From assembly GCF_000426045.1 (NCBI RefSeq), contig NZ_AUEP01000017.1, forward strand, positions 1 to 64,000: DNA of 64,000 bases, read 5' to 3'. The notes beneath the pieces were generated by a model. It saw only the letters and a list, made by a program, of their open reading frames with translations. It was not told where the DNA came from and did no database searches. Origin of the DNA: Marmoricola sp. URHB0036. Its GTDB lineage: Bacteria; Actinomycetota; Actinomycetes; Propionibacteriales; Nocardioidaceae. Shown here piece by piece: positions 32,150-43,117 of this stretch (position 1 is its first letter; each line of letters begins with the position of its first letter). Both the position numbers and the translations under genes were made by a program.

Positions 32150-32961
32150 GCAGGGACCACCCAGCCGCCGCCGGCGTACTGCGTGACGGCCTCGAGCTCG
32201 GGGCCCAGGAAACGGCGGCCGTGGGTGGCGAACTCCTCGGGCTGACCCGTGGTCAGGAAGCGGTGCACGGGTCGGTCGTGGCCGTCGCGCTCGATGCCGT
32301 GCTGCACGAGCATCCGGTAGACGTCCTTGGCGCACTCCTCGGCGCTGCTCACCAGGGTGACCCCGTCGCCCATCACCAGCGAGATCACGCCGGTCAGCAG
32401 CGGGTAGTGGGTGCAGCCGAGGATGAGGGTGTCGACGCCGGCCTCGGTGAGCGGGTCGAGGTACTCGTGCGCGACGGCCTGCAGCTCCGGTCCGCTCGTC
32501 ACGCCCTGCTCGACGAGGTCGACGAAGCGGGGACAGACCTGGGTGGTCAGCTCGATGTGCGGAGCGGCGGCGAACGCGTCCTCGTAGGCGAGGGACTGCG
32601 CGGTGGCCCGGGTGCAGATCACGCCGATCCGGCCGCTGCGCGTGGCCGCCACAGCACGTCGGGTGGCCGGCAGGATCACCTCGACCACCGGCACGTCGTA
32701 GCGCTCCCTGGCGTCGCGCAGCATCGCGGCACTCGCGGAGTTGCAGGCGATGACCAGCGCCTTGACGCCCTGGTCGACGAGGTGGTCGAGGCACTCGAGG
32801 GCGTACTCCCGGACCTCGCCGATCGGCTTGGGACCGTAGGGCTGGCGTGCGGTGTCGCCGAGGTAGACCACTGCCTCGTGGGGCAGCTGGTCCATGACGG
32901 CACGGGCGACGGTCAGTCCGCCGAAGCCCGAGTCGAAGATCCCGATCGGCGCATCAGTCAC
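32146..32961 (-). CDS. murI: Glutamate racemase
   Basis: This 271-aa cytoplasmic enzyme makes D-glutamate for peptidoglycan. Both catalytic cysteines are present: VIACNSASA and LGCTHYPLL. The N-terminal [14 protein letters not shown] substrate loop and [11 protein letters not shown] are also there. GTG 32961 is chosen, giving the standard N-terminus; TAGCCT lies 14 bp upstream. It is coupled to the MBL hydrolase gene. Confidence 0.96.
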   Translation of the reverse strand: MTDAPIGIFDSGFGGLTVARAVMDQLPHEAVVYLGDTARQPYGPKPIGEVREYALECLDHLVDQGVKALVIACNSASAAMLRDARERYDVPVVEVILPATRRAVAATRSGRIGVICTRATAQSLAYEDAFAAAPHIELTTQVCPRFVDLVEQGVTSGPELQAVAHEYLDPLTEAGVDTLILGCTHYPLLTGVISLVMGDGVTLVSSAEECAKDVYRMLVQHGIERDGHDRPVHRFLTTGQPEEFATHGRRFLGPELEAVTQYAGGGWVVPA

Positions 32962-33015
32962 AATCCCACAGGCTAGACGCAGCACCCCTCGATCCGGGAT
33001 CAATAGCGACTCAGG

Positions 33016-33433
33016 TCACGCCGACTCTTCGGTCACGATTGCCTCACGACGACCCTGGCGCCACAGCCACCACAGACCCACGAAGGGGAGCACGAGCGGG
33101 ACGAAGCCGTAGCCCGCCCCGAAGTCCGACCAGACGGTGGTGTCCTGGAAGTCCTGGGGCTCGAGGGCACTGGTCAACAGCCCCACGGTGAGTACGCCGA
33201 CGAGCTCGATGCCGACGGTGACCAGGGCCAGCCTCCGGCGGTTGGTGGCCAGCGCGAAGGTGGCGACGATGTAGATCACGGCGGCCACGGCGCTCAGGGT
33301 GTAGGGCAGCGGCGCGTCCGAGGCCTTGGTCGTCAGCTGCAACGTCGAGCGCCCGGTGGCCGCGAAGGCGAAGACGCCGTAGACGAACACCAGCACCCGC
33401 CCGAAGCCACGGCCGGTGCCGGCCGACCCGCGG

Positions 33434-33441
<8 letters not shown>
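33016..33441 (-). CDS. Four-helix membrane protein of unknown function 1
   Basis: This 141-aa membrane protein has four helices (GRVLVFVYGVFAFAATGRST, YTLSAVAAVIYIVATFALAT, LALVTVGIELVGVLTVGLLT, GYGFVPLVLPFVGLWWLW). The FVYGVFAFAATGRS segment is typical of a small actinobacterial family found beside cysM/murI; no function is known to me. GTG 33441 overlaps the end of the upstream small membrane gene. It is last in the mec-cysO-cysM operon. Confidence 0.8.
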
Positions 33442-35458
<2,017 letters not shown>

Positions 35459-35533
35459 GGGCTCAAGGGTAGGTGAGCCGCCGTACGACCACCGCACGGG
35501 ACCGAAGGGCGGCAACGCACCGATCTGATAACC

Positions 35534-35547
35534 TGAAGTATTCTTCA
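35534..35547 (+). promoter_or_regulatory. ArsR-type operator candidate
   Basis: TGAAG-TATT-CTTCA overlaps the start region of the arsR-sulP transcript, just after a TGATAACCT -10-like element. It is a plausible autoregulatory site for the ArsR protein encoded 28 bp downstream. Confidence 0.55.
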
Positions 35548-35575
35548 AGTCATCAAGTCCAGAAGGGACCAGAGC

Positions 35576-35917
35576 GTGCCCGTGCCGCTGTACCAGGCCA
35601 AGGCCGAGTTCTTCCGTTCGCTCGGGCACCCTGCCCGGATTCGCGTGCTCGAGCTTCTCGCCGACGAGGATCGGCCCGTCCACGACCTGCTCGCCCGCAT
35701 CGAGATCGAGCCGAGCAACCTCTCCCAGCAGCTGTCCGTCCTGCGCCACGCCGGGTTGGTGACCCAGCGGCGCGTGGGTGGCGAGGTGATCTACTCCCTC
35801 GCCCTGCCCGAGGTCCGCGACCTCCTGCTCGTGGCCCGGCAGATCCTGGCCACCAAGCACTCCTCTGGTTCGGCACTGGTCGACGAGATCACCCGTCATC
35901 CTGCGCGAAAGGCGTGA
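35576..35917 (+). CDS. ArsR family transcriptional regulator
   Basis: This 113-aa winged-helix repressor has FFRSLGHPARIRVLELL, then the recognition region IEPSNLSQQLSVLRHAGLV and the wing VTQRRVGGEVIYSL. The metal-binding ELCVC motif of ArsR/SmtB proteins is absent, so it senses something other than thiophilic metals at that site. GTG 35576. Its stop overlaps the transporter start (GTGA), so it very likely controls that gene. Confidence 0.92.
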   Translation: MPVPLYQAKAEFFRSLGHPARIRVLELLADEDRPVHDLLARIEIEPSNLSQQLSVLRHAGLVTQRRVGGEVIYSLALPEVRDLLLVARQILATKHSSGSALVDEITRHPARKA

Positions 35918-37593
35918 GCACCTCGAGGGCCTGGGTGCGTGCGCGTGCCACAGCGCTCGCGCCGAGTCGTCGCGACCTTCAGGAGATGGGTCGCGCCCCA
36001 CGGCGTGACCTGGTCGCCGGTCTCACCGTCGGGGTGGTGGCCCTGCCACTCGCACTCGGCTTCGGGATCACCTCGGGACTGGGTGCTGCGGCGGGTCTGG
36101 TCACCGCCATCGTCGCCGGAGTCGTGGCAGCACTGTTCGGCGGCAGCCACCTGCAGATCAGTGGTCCCACCGGCGCGATGACCGTCGTGCTGATCCCGAT
36201 CGTGGCCACGTACGGCCGCAGCGGCGTGCTGGTCGTGGGCCTGCTCGCCGGCTTGATGCTGATCGTGATGGCCGTGGCCGGGCTCGGCGGGTACGTCCGC
36301 TTCATCCCACTGCCCGTGATCGAGGGGTTCACCGTCGGCATCGCGGTCATCATCGCGTTGCAGCAGGTGTCCGCGGCCCTCGGCGTGACGGGGTCCGGCG
36401 ACACGGTGCTGACCACCGCCTGGTCCGGTGTCCAGTCCTGGTGGACGGCGCCGCAGTGGTGGGCACCGGCTGTGACGCTGGGAGTCATCGCCGTGATGTG
36501 GCTGACCGCGCGGGTGCGTCCGGGAGTGCCCGGCTCGCTCGTCGCCGTCCTGCTCGCCACCGTCGTCTCGGAGGGGCTGCACCTCGACATCGCCCGGATC
36601 GGCGTACTCCCCTCGCGGGTGCCGACTCCGCACCTGCCGGACATCCCCTGGGACCACCTGCAGAACCTGTTGCTGCCAGCCCTGGCCGTGGCAGTCCTCG
36701 CTGCGCTGGAGAGCCTGCTGTCCGCGAGCGTGGCCGACGCCATGAGCGTCTCGGAGCGGCACGACCCCGACCGCGAGCTCTTCGGGCAGGGCATGGCCAA
36801 CCTCGCCAGTCCGATCTTCGGAGGCATCCCCGCCACCGCTGCGATCGCGAGGACAGCCGTCAACGTCCGCAGCGGGGCCCGGTCACGGCTCTCCGCCGTG
36901 GTGCACTCGTTGTTCCTCCTGACCGTGATCCTCCTGCTCACTCCCCTGGTCAGCCGGATCCCGCTGGCCGCACTGGCCGGGATCCTGATCGCGACCGCCA
37001 TCCGGATGATCGAGGTGGGCTCTCTTCGCGCTCTGCTGCGAGCCGGCCGCGGCGACGCGGCGGTCCTGATCGGTACGGCGATCGCCACGGTCGCCTTCGA
37101 CCTGATCACGGCCGTGGTGCTCGGCGTCGTGGCGGCCGGCGCTCTCGCGCTGCGGCAGGTGGCCCGGTCCTCCGTGCTCGAGCAGCGCCCGGTCGTCGAC
37201 GAGGACCACGCTGACCACGATGCCGAGGAGCACGCCCTGCTCGACGAGCACATCGTGGCCTACCGGCTGGAGGGTTCACTCTTCTTCGCGGCCGCCCACC
37301 GCGCTCTCATCGAGCTGAGCACCCTGAGCGACGTACGCGTCGTCATCTTGCGGATGTCAGGGGTTGCCACCGTGGACGCCACCGGAGCCTCCGTCCTCCG
37401 CGACACGATCGCGCAGCTCGAGCAGCACGGCATCACCGTCCTGCTGTCCGGCGTACGCGAGGGACACCACGGAGTGCTCGGCGCCCTCGGCGTCTACACG
37501 ACGCTCGCCCACGAGGGTCACCTCTTCGACTCGACCCCGAAGGCCATCGCCCACGCGCGCCTCCACGTCTCCCGGACGCCGCACGGCGTCTAG
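35914..37593 (+). CDS. SulP family anion transporter with STAS domain
   Basis: This 559-aa inner-membrane transporter has RRDLVAGLTVGVVALPLALG, FGGSHLQISGPTGAMTVVL and a C-terminal STAS domain (about residues 445-555: VVILRMSGVATVDATGASVL). SulP proteins carry sulfate, bicarbonate or other anions. GTG 35914 overlaps the arsR stop; an ATG at 35986 has AGGAG only 1 nt away and is less likely. ArsR-SulP pairs occur widely and suggest substrate- or redox-controlled uptake. Its end overlaps DUF2017 by 4 bp. Confidence 0.92.
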   Translation: MSTSRAWVRARATALAPSRRDLQEMGRAPRRDLVAGLTVGVVALPLALGFGITSGLGAAAGLVTAIVAGVVAALFGGSHLQISGPTGAMTVVLIPIVATYGRSGVLVVGLLAGLMLIVMAVAGLGGYVRFIPLPVIEGFTVGIAVIIALQQVSAALGVTGSGDTVLTTAWSGVQSWWTAPQWWAPAVTLGVIAVMWLTARVRPGVPGSLVAVLLATVVSEGLHLDIARIGVLPSRVPTPHLPDIPWDHLQNLLLPALAVAVLAALESLLSASVADAMSVSERHDPDRELFGQGMANLASPIFGGIPATAAIARTAVNVRSGARSRLSAVVHSLFLLTVILLLTPLVSRIPLAALAGILIATAIRMIEVGSLRALLRAGRGDAAVLIGTAIATVAFDLITAVVLGVVAAGALALRQVARSSVLEQRPVVDEDHADHDAEEHALLDEHIVAYRLEGSLFFAAAHRALIELSTLSDVRVVILRMSGVATVDATGASVLRDTIAQLEQHGITVLLSGVREGHHGVLGALGVYTTLAHEGHLFDSTPKAIAHARLHVSRTPHGV

Positions 37594-38168
37594 TGGACCG
37601 ACTGGACCAGGGTCTCCTGGAGGAAGCCGAGCCAGTCGTAGATGTCGTGGACCTGGGCTCGGGGGTCGTCGTCAGGGAGGGAGGCCCAGTACTCCTCGTC
37701 GCCCTCCTCGACGCCGAGGCGGGTGGCGATGGCCAGGCGCATGTCGGTGAAGGAGCGCATCCAGGTCATCGCCGCCTGCGGGTCGAGCTCGACGTCGATG
37801 AACAGGCCGTCCTCCGGTTCAGGTGGGAGTCCGGCCTCCTCGAGGGTGTCGATGATCGCGGCAGCGGCGCCGGCCTTGCCGTCGCGCAGGCTGCTCTCGG
37901 TGAAGCGGCGGAAGTCGCCGGCCGCCTCCTCGTCATCTGGGTACGCCGTCGGGAACAACCGCGCCAGCACGGGATCATCGGGCTCGGTGGTGGGACCGGA
38001 GAAGTCGAGCAGGTCCTCCAGCGCGTCCCCCTGCGGCCGGGAGGTGGCCGACTCGTTGCGCAGCAGCTCGATCAGCTGCCCGGCCAGTGACCGGAGCAGG
38101 TCAGCCTCGAAGGCGGTGAAGGTCGCCACGCTGGCCCCACTGCGACGGTGCCACTTGAAGCCGGTCAT
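37590..38168 (-). CDS. DUF2017 family protein
   Basis: This 192-aa soluble acidic protein starts with [20 protein letters not shown] and ends with [19 protein letters not shown], both typical of DUF2017, which almost always sits beside clpS in actinobacteria. Its function is unknown; a link with ClpS/Clp proteolysis is inferred from conserved adjacency. It overlaps clpS (ATGA). Confidence 0.92.
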   Translation of the reverse strand: MTGFKWHRRSGASVATFTAFEADLLRSLAGQLIELLRNESATSRPQGDALEDLLDFSGPTTEPDDPVLARLFPTAYPDDEEAAGDFRRFTESSLRDGKAGAAAAIIDTLEEAGLPPEPEDGLFIDVELDPQAAMTWMRSFTDMRLAIATRLGVEEGDEEYWASLPDDDPRAQVHDIYDWLGFLQETLVQSVH

Positions 38169-38458
38169 GCGTCGGCCTTCTGCATGGTGGCCCAGAGGCC
38201 GTACTCGTGCATGGCCTGTACGTCGCGCTCCATCTCCTCGCGACTCCCCGTCGAGACCACCGAGCGACCGTCGACGTGGACCTCCATCATCAGCTTGGTC
38301 GCCTTGGACTTGGAGTAGCCGAAGTACTGCTGGAAGACGAAGGTGACGTAGGACATCAGGTTCACCGGGTCGTTCCAGACGATCGTCACCCAGGGCCGCG
38401 CCAGCGAGGTGACGTCATCGACCTCGGGCTCGTCGAGCTCGACCGGAGAGGTGGACAC
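38165..38458 (-). CDS. clpS: ATP-dependent Clp protease adaptor ClpS
   Basis: This 97-aa N-end-rule adaptor delivers substrates to ClpC/ClpA. Core motifs are [20 protein letters not shown] and the helix [15 protein letters not shown], the binding pocket residues of ClpS. GTG 38458 is 12 bp from CACAAT and shows no ribosome site, so the mRNA is probably leaderless. It is divergent from pncB. Confidence 0.95.
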   Translation of the reverse strand: MSTSPVELDEPEVDDVTSLARPWVTIVWNDPVNLMSYVTFVFQQYFGYSKSKATKLMMEVHVDGRSVVSTGSREEMERDVQAMHEYGLWATMQKADA

Positions 38459-38492
38459 GGCCCTATTGTGCTCACATCAATACAGTGTCGCT

Positions 38493-39803
38493 GTGAGCAC
38501 CTCCACGGGCAGGTCGACGGCGCTGCTGACCGACCAGTACGAGCTGACCATGCTGCAGGCCGCCATCGACTCCGGAGCCGCGCACCGGCGCTCGGTCTTC
38601 GAGCTCTTTCCCCGTCGGTTGCCTGCGGGACGTCGCTACGGCGTCGTCGCCGGGGTCGGCCGCGCGCTGGACGCGATCGAGTCGTTCCGCTTCGGTGACG
38701 ACGAGCTCGAGATGCTCCGCTCGCAGCAGATCGTCGACGAGCCGACGCTCGACTACCTCGCCGACTACCGCTTCGGCGGCGACATCTGGGGCTACCCCGA
38801 GGGCGAGACCTACTTCCCCTACTCGCCGCTGATGGTCGTCGAGTCCACCTTCGCCGACGCCGTGCTCCTCGAGACGGTGCTGCTGTCGATCTACAACCAC
38901 GACTCGGCGATCGCCTCGGCCGCCTCCCGGATGACCTGGGCGGCGGGCGAGCGGCCCGTCATCGAGATGGGGTCACGGCGTACTCATGAGTGGGCGGCGG
39001 TCGCAGCCGCGCGGGCGGCGTACGTCGCCGGCTTCACCGCCACCTCCAACCTCCGCGCGCGCCTGGAGTACGGCATCCCCACGGCCGGCACGAGCGCACA
39101 CTCCTTCGTGCTGGTGCACGACACCGAGACCGATGCCTTCCGTGCACAGGTGCACTCGCTCGGCAAGGGCACCACCCTGCTGGTCGACACCTTCGACATC
39201 GCCGAGGCCGTCCGCATCGGCGTCGAGATCGCGGGTCCTGACCTCGGCGCTGTCCGCATCGACTCCGGCGACCTCGCGGTGCTTGCCTATCGGGTGCGAG
39301 CCCAGCTCGACGAGCTCGGCGCCACCAAGACACGCATCATCGTCACCTCCGACCTCGACGAGTTCGCGATCGCCGGGCTGTCGGCGGCCCCGGTCGACGG
39401 CTACGGCGTCGGGACCCAGCTGGTCACGGGCAGCGGGCACCCGACGTGCGGGTTCGTCTACAAGCTCGTCGCTCGCGAGGACTCGAGCGACGAGCTGGTG
39501 GGCGTCGCCAAGAAGAGCAAGGACAAGATCTCGGTCGGCGGCCGCAAGTACGCCTTGCGCCGCCTCTCCCCCGACGGCACCGCCCAGGCCGAGATCCTCG
39601 GCGTCGGGCGACCGGTCGAGAACGACGGTGACGACCGCACCGTGCTGGTCCCGCTGGTCCGCAACGGCAAGGTCGTCGGGCGCGAGTCCCTCGAGGACGC
39701 CCGCGAGCGTCACCAGCGCTCCCGCGCCGAGCTCCCCCTCGTCGCTCGCCAGCTCTCCAAGGGCGAGCCGGTGATCGAGACGCACTTCGAGGGCTACGAG
39801 TAG
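38493..39803 (+). CDS. pncB: Nicotinate phosphoribosyltransferase
   Basis: This 436-aa NAD-salvage enzyme converts nicotinate and PRPP to nicotinate mononucleotide. It starts with ALLTDQYELTMLQAAIDSG and has FELFPRRLPAGRRYG, GSRRTHEWAAV, IDSGDLAVLAYRVR and GVGTQLVTG. GTG 38493 lies exactly 12 bp from the first base of TACAGT (38481), so leaderless. The nicotinamidase gene follows 9 bp downstream, placing two consecutive salvage steps together. Confidence 0.95.
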   Translation: MSTSTGRSTALLTDQYELTMLQAAIDSGAAHRRSVFELFPRRLPAGRRYGVVAGVGRALDAIESFRFGDDELEMLRSQQIVDEPTLDYLADYRFGGDIWGYPEGETYFPYSPLMVVESTFADAVLLETVLLSIYNHDSAIASAASRMTWAAGERPVIEMGSRRTHEWAAVAAARAAYVAGFTATSNLRARLEYGIPTAGTSAHSFVLVHDTETDAFRAQVHSLGKGTTLLVDTFDIAEAVRIGVEIAGPDLGAVRIDSGDLAVLAYRVRAQLDELGATKTRIIVTSDLDEFAIAGLSAAPVDGYGVGTQLVTGSGHPTCGFVYKLVAREDSSDELVGVAKKSKDKISVGGRKYALRRLSPDGTAQAEILGVGRPVENDGDDRTVLVPLVRNGKVVGRESLEDARERHQRSRAELPLVARQLSKGEPVIETHFEGYE

Positions 39804-39812
39804 CCTCCTGCC

Positions 39813-40388
39813 ATGAAGCAGGCGCTCATCGTCGTCGACGTCCAGAACGACTTCTGCGAGGGCGGTTCGCTGCCGGTCACCGGTGGCGCCCAGGTCGCGA
39901 GCGACATCGCCGCCCTGCTCCACCACTGGACCCGCCAGGACCCCAAGGCGCCGGCGTACGACGTCGTGGTAGCCACCAAGGACCACCACATCGACCCCGG
40001 CGCGCACTGGTCGAAGGAACCCGACTTCGTGGACAGCTGGCCGGTGCACTGCAAGGTCGGCACCGACGGCGAGGCCTTCCACCCCAACCTCGATCCGCAG
40101 CCCTTCGACGCGATCTTCCTCAAGGGCGAGCACCAGGCGGCGTACTCCGGGTTCGAGGGCGCCGACCACCACGGCACCTCGCTCGCCGACTGGCTGCGGG
40201 CACACGACGTGTCGCGCGTCGACGTGTGCGGCATCGCCACCGATCACTGCGTCCGTGCCACCGCTCTCGACGCGGTCGGCACCGGCTTCGCCACCCGGCT
40301 GCTGCTCGACCTCTGCGCGGGCGTGGCCCCGGAATCGACCGAGCGCGCGCTCGTGGAGATGCGCGAGGCCGGCGTCGAGGTGAGCTGA
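39813..40388 (+). CDS. pncA: Nicotinamidase (isochorismatase family)
   Basis: This 191-aa cysteine amidase produces nicotinate for PncB. The catalytic Asp9 is in LIVVDVQNDFCEGG, the metal-binding D-x-H residues in TKDHHIDPGAHW, and the nucleophile Cys in CGIATDHCVRATA. Co-directional with pncB and probably cotranscribed. Confidence 0.94.
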   Translation: MKQALIVVDVQNDFCEGGSLPVTGGAQVASDIAALLHHWTRQDPKAPAYDVVVATKDHHIDPGAHWSKEPDFVDSWPVHCKVGTDGEAFHPNLDPQPFDAIFLKGEHQAAYSGFEGADHHGTSLADWLRAHDVSRVDVCGIATDHCVRATALDAVGTGFATRLLLDLCAGVAPESTERALVEMREAGVEVS

Positions 40389-40454
40389 GCCGAGGAAGGC
40401 TGGGGGAAGGGGCTGCGGGGACTCTGGGCGTGTCATTCGCACCCAGGAGGAACC

Positions 40455-41033
40455 ATGTCCGCCCAGCCCGCAGCCCAGATCTGGCCCGACCACGTCGAGG
40501 TGACCCTCGACGACGGCCAGGTGGCCGCGCTCCGTCCCCTGCGCGCCGGCGAGAGTGAGCCGGTGCTCGAGGTGTTCGCCGGGATGTCGGAGCTCTCCCG
40601 GGCGCGCCGCTACCTGACCGGGATGCCGTACCTGCCCGATCGCGTGCTCCAGCGGCTCACCGAGGTGGGGCACCGCGACCACGTCGCCTGGCTCGTCACG
40701 ATCGACGCCGAGCCCGTCGGCATCGGCCGATATGCCGCCTACGACCGCCGCACGGTCGACGTCGCGCTCGAAGTGGTCGACCACTGGCACGGCCAGGGCC
40801 TCGGTGGCATCCTGCTGGACACCGTCGTGACGCTGGCGTGGGCCAACGGCTTCAGCGCCGTCGCGGCCACCGTGGACCCCGCCAACCACGCCTCCGTGCG
40901 ACTCCTGCGTCGCGTGGGGCTGACCCTGCAGGTGGTCGACGGTGTGCTCGAGGGTCAGGGAACGCTGCACCTGCCCGACCCGGCCCGGGTCGACCGGTGC
41001 GCGCTGCTCGGAGTGGTCGCGGAGGCACAATGA
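40455..41033 (+). CDS. GNAT family N-acetyltransferase
   Basis: This 192-aa protein has a GNAT fold: RPLRAGESEPVLEVFAGM at the N-terminus, VALEVVDHWHGQGLGGILLD as the acetyl-CoA loop, and AANHASVRLLRRVGL-type C-terminal helix (here DPANHASVRLLRRVGL). The substrate is unknown. AGGAGG-like AGGAGGAACC precedes ATG 40455. Its stop overlaps the next gene (ATGA). Confidence 0.88.
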   Translation: MSAQPAAQIWPDHVEVTLDDGQVAALRPLRAGESEPVLEVFAGMSELSRARRYLTGMPYLPDRVLQRLTEVGHRDHVAWLVTIDAEPVGIGRYAAYDRRTVDVALEVVDHWHGQGLGGILLDTVVTLAWANGFSAVAATVDPANHASVRLLRRVGLTLQVVDGVLEGQGTLHLPDPARVDRCALLGVVAEAQ

Positions 41034-42637
41034 GCGTGGGAGGTTCCATGCTGGTGCGCGTCCTCGGCGAGGTCTCACTCGTCGACACCGACGGCCGGGT
41101 CGTCGTACTGCCCGGCACGCGTCAGCCCGCACTGCTCGCTGCCCTCGTCGCACGCCGCGGGCAGGTGGTCTCCGTGGACCGACTGGTCGACCTGCTCTTC
41201 GACGACCCACCGGAGAACCCGGCAGCCGCACTGCACAGCGTGGTCTTCAAGCTCCGCGCCAGCCTCGACCAGCTCGGCTGCCGCGACCTCCTGCTCACCC
41301 GCGAGCACGGCTACCTGCTCGACCTCCAGCCCGGCGAGGTCGACGTCGACGTCTTCGAGGGCCTGGTCGAGCGGGCACGTGACGAGGCGTCGGCCGAGGC
41401 CGCGGAGACCCTGAGCGAGGCGCTGCGACTCTGGCGCGGCCGACCGTACGGCGACCTCGGCGACTCCGACATCGCGGGGTTGGAGGTGCTCCGGCTCGAG
41501 GAGCTGCAGCGCGTCGCGGTCGAGAGGTACGCCGTGGCACTGCTCGACTCGGGGCGGGCGGCCGAGGCCATCACGGTGATGCAGCCCTTCGTGGCCGAGC
41601 ACGCACTGCGCGAGCAGGCGAGGATCGTGCTGATGCGGGCGCTGCACGCGGAGGGCCGGGCGGCCGAGGCGCTCGAGCAGTACCAGGACTATCGCCGGGA
41701 GCTGGCCGACGAGCTCGGCCTGGAACCCTCCTCGGCGCTGGTGGAGGCCCAGCTGGCCGTGCTCAGGGGTCCGTCGTCGACGTCCGCACGGACTGCCGAG
41801 CGGCCGGGCCAGCACCGGCTCGCCGGGATGCAGGTGCGCTACCTCCGGGCGGCGGCCGGGCACACCGTCGCCTACGCGACCACCGGCTCTGGCCCCAAGG
41901 TGGTCGTCATCCTCGGCTGGATCTCCAGCCTGGACGTGATCGCGTCGGGGCGTGATCCGCGATCCTCCCTCCTCGAGCGGCTGACCGGAGACCTCTCGAT
42001 CACCTTGTTCGACCGAGCCGGCACCGGGCTGTCGCCGGGACCGGTCGAGGACTACGGGCTGGAGGCGAGTGTGGCCGAGCTCGCGGACGTCGTGCGGGCC
42101 GTCGGTCCCCCGGTGTCGCTGCTGGCCATGTCCGCCGCCGGTCCGATCGCGGTGACCCTGGCGCACGAGCACCCCGAGTGGGTCGACTCCCTGGTCCTCT
42201 TCGGCACCTTCGCCAGCGCACCGAAGACGTTCCCCGACGTGACGCTGCGTGAGCACGTCGTCGACATCGCGCGCACGCACTGGGGTGTCGGGTCCAGGAT
42301 CCTCGCCGACCTCTACCGGCCCGGCATCAGCACCGAGGGCGAGTGGCACCTGGCCAAGGTCTTCCGTGACTCCGCATCACCCGGGGTGGCGGCCGACTAC
42401 CTCGAGGACATGTACCGGCAGGACGTCAGCGACAAGCTGGCCTCGATCGAGGCCCCTGCCCTGGTCGTGCACTACCGCAACGACCGGTTGATCGGCTTCC
42501 GTGGAGCCCAGCAGCTGGTCGACGGGCTGCCCCACGCGAGGCTCATCGCCCTGGAGGGTCGAGTGCACCTTCCGGATGCCGCCGACCTCGACGTCATCGA
42601 GAACGCTGTCGTCGAGCACGTCAGGAAGCACGCGTGA
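41030..42637 (+). CDS. SARP/BTAD regulator fused to an alpha/beta hydrolase
   Basis: This 535-aa protein joins two modules. Residues 1-95 form a winged-helix DNA-binding domain (VRVLGEVSLVDTDG ... RLVDLLFDD) and about 100-250 a bacterial activation (BTAD) domain (LEEYRRELADELGLEPSS-like; here YRRELADELGLEPSSALVEA). Residues about 265-535 form an alpha/beta hydrolase with nucleophile segment LAMSAAGPIAVTLAHEH, acid in HYRNDRLIGF and His in EGRVHLPDA. It may be a transcription factor that senses or turns over its ligand. ATG 41030 has GGAGG 5 nt upstream. It is coupled on both sides by 4-nt overlaps. Confidence 0.86.
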   Translation: MSVGGSMLVRVLGEVSLVDTDGRVVVLPGTRQPALLAALVARRGQVVSVDRLVDLLFDDPPENPAAALHSVVFKLRASLDQLGCRDLLLTREHGYLLDLQPGEVDVDVFEGLVERARDEASAEAAETLSEALRLWRGRPYGDLGDSDIAGLEVLRLEELQRVAVERYAVALLDSGRAAEAITVMQPFVAEHALREQARIVLMRALHAEGRAAEALEQYQDYRRELADELGLEPSSALVEAQLAVLRGPSSTSARTAERPGQHRLAGMQVRYLRAAAGHTVAYATTGSGPKVVVILGWISSLDVIASGRDPRSSLLERLTGDLSITLFDRAGTGLSPGPVEDYGLEASVAELADVVRAVGPPVSLLAMSAAGPIAVTLAHEHPEWVDSLVLFGTFASAPKTFPDVTLREHVVDIARTHWGVGSRILADLYRPGISTEGEWHLAKVFRDSASPGVAADYLEDMYRQDVSDKLASIEAPALVVHYRNDRLIGFRGAQQLVDGLPHARLIALEGRVHLPDAADLDVIENAVVEHVRKHA

Positions 42638-43107
42638 CCGAGCGGCTGTTCGTCGTACAGCTGCACCGCGCGACCGCGCGGCACTACGACGTGCGGTTCG
42701 AGATCGACGGCGTGCTCGCGTCCTGGGCGGTGCCGAAGGGACCCACCCTCGATCCCGACGTACGCCGCCTCGCGATCCATGTCGACGACCACGGCCTCGA
42801 GCACGCCGAGGTCGAGGGAGTGCTCGGCCGAGGGGACGTGATCATCTGGGACCGCGGCACCTGGGAGCCCTACAAGACCGACGACCCGGCCTCGGAGGTG
42901 GAGGCCGGCGAGCTGCACGCGGAGGTGTACGGCGAGAAGCTGCGTGGCCGCTTCGTGCTCATCCGCACCGACCTCGACGCCTCCGGCCGGGAGCAGTGGT
43001 TGCTCCTGCACAAGCGCGACGAGCATGCCGTGGACGGGTGGGACCCGGAGGACCACGCCCGCTCGGTCGTGAGCGGGCTCACCAACGACGAGCTCGAGCG
43101 CGACTGA
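42634..43107 (+). CDS. LigD 3'-phosphoesterase-domain-like protein (standalone)
   Basis: This 157-aa protein matches the PE domain of the NHEJ ligase LigD: FVVQLHRATARHYDVRFEID, SWAVPKGPTLDP, VEGVLGRGDVIIWDRG, FVLIRTD ... WLLLHKRDEHA. The key His/Asp residues of HYDxR are kept. Standalone copies exist in archaea and actinobacteria; whether it heals 3' ends here is inference. GTG 42634 overlaps the preceding stop (GTGA). No Ku or ligase gene is nearby. Confidence 0.85.
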   Translation: MTERLFVVQLHRATARHYDVRFEIDGVLASWAVPKGPTLDPDVRRLAIHVDDHGLEHAEVEGVLGRGDVIIWDRGTWEPYKTDDPASEVEAGELHAEVYGEKLRGRFVLIRTDLDASGREQWLLLHKRDEHAVDGWDPEDHARSVVSGLTNDELERD

Positions 43108-43117
43108 GCCTGACCGA

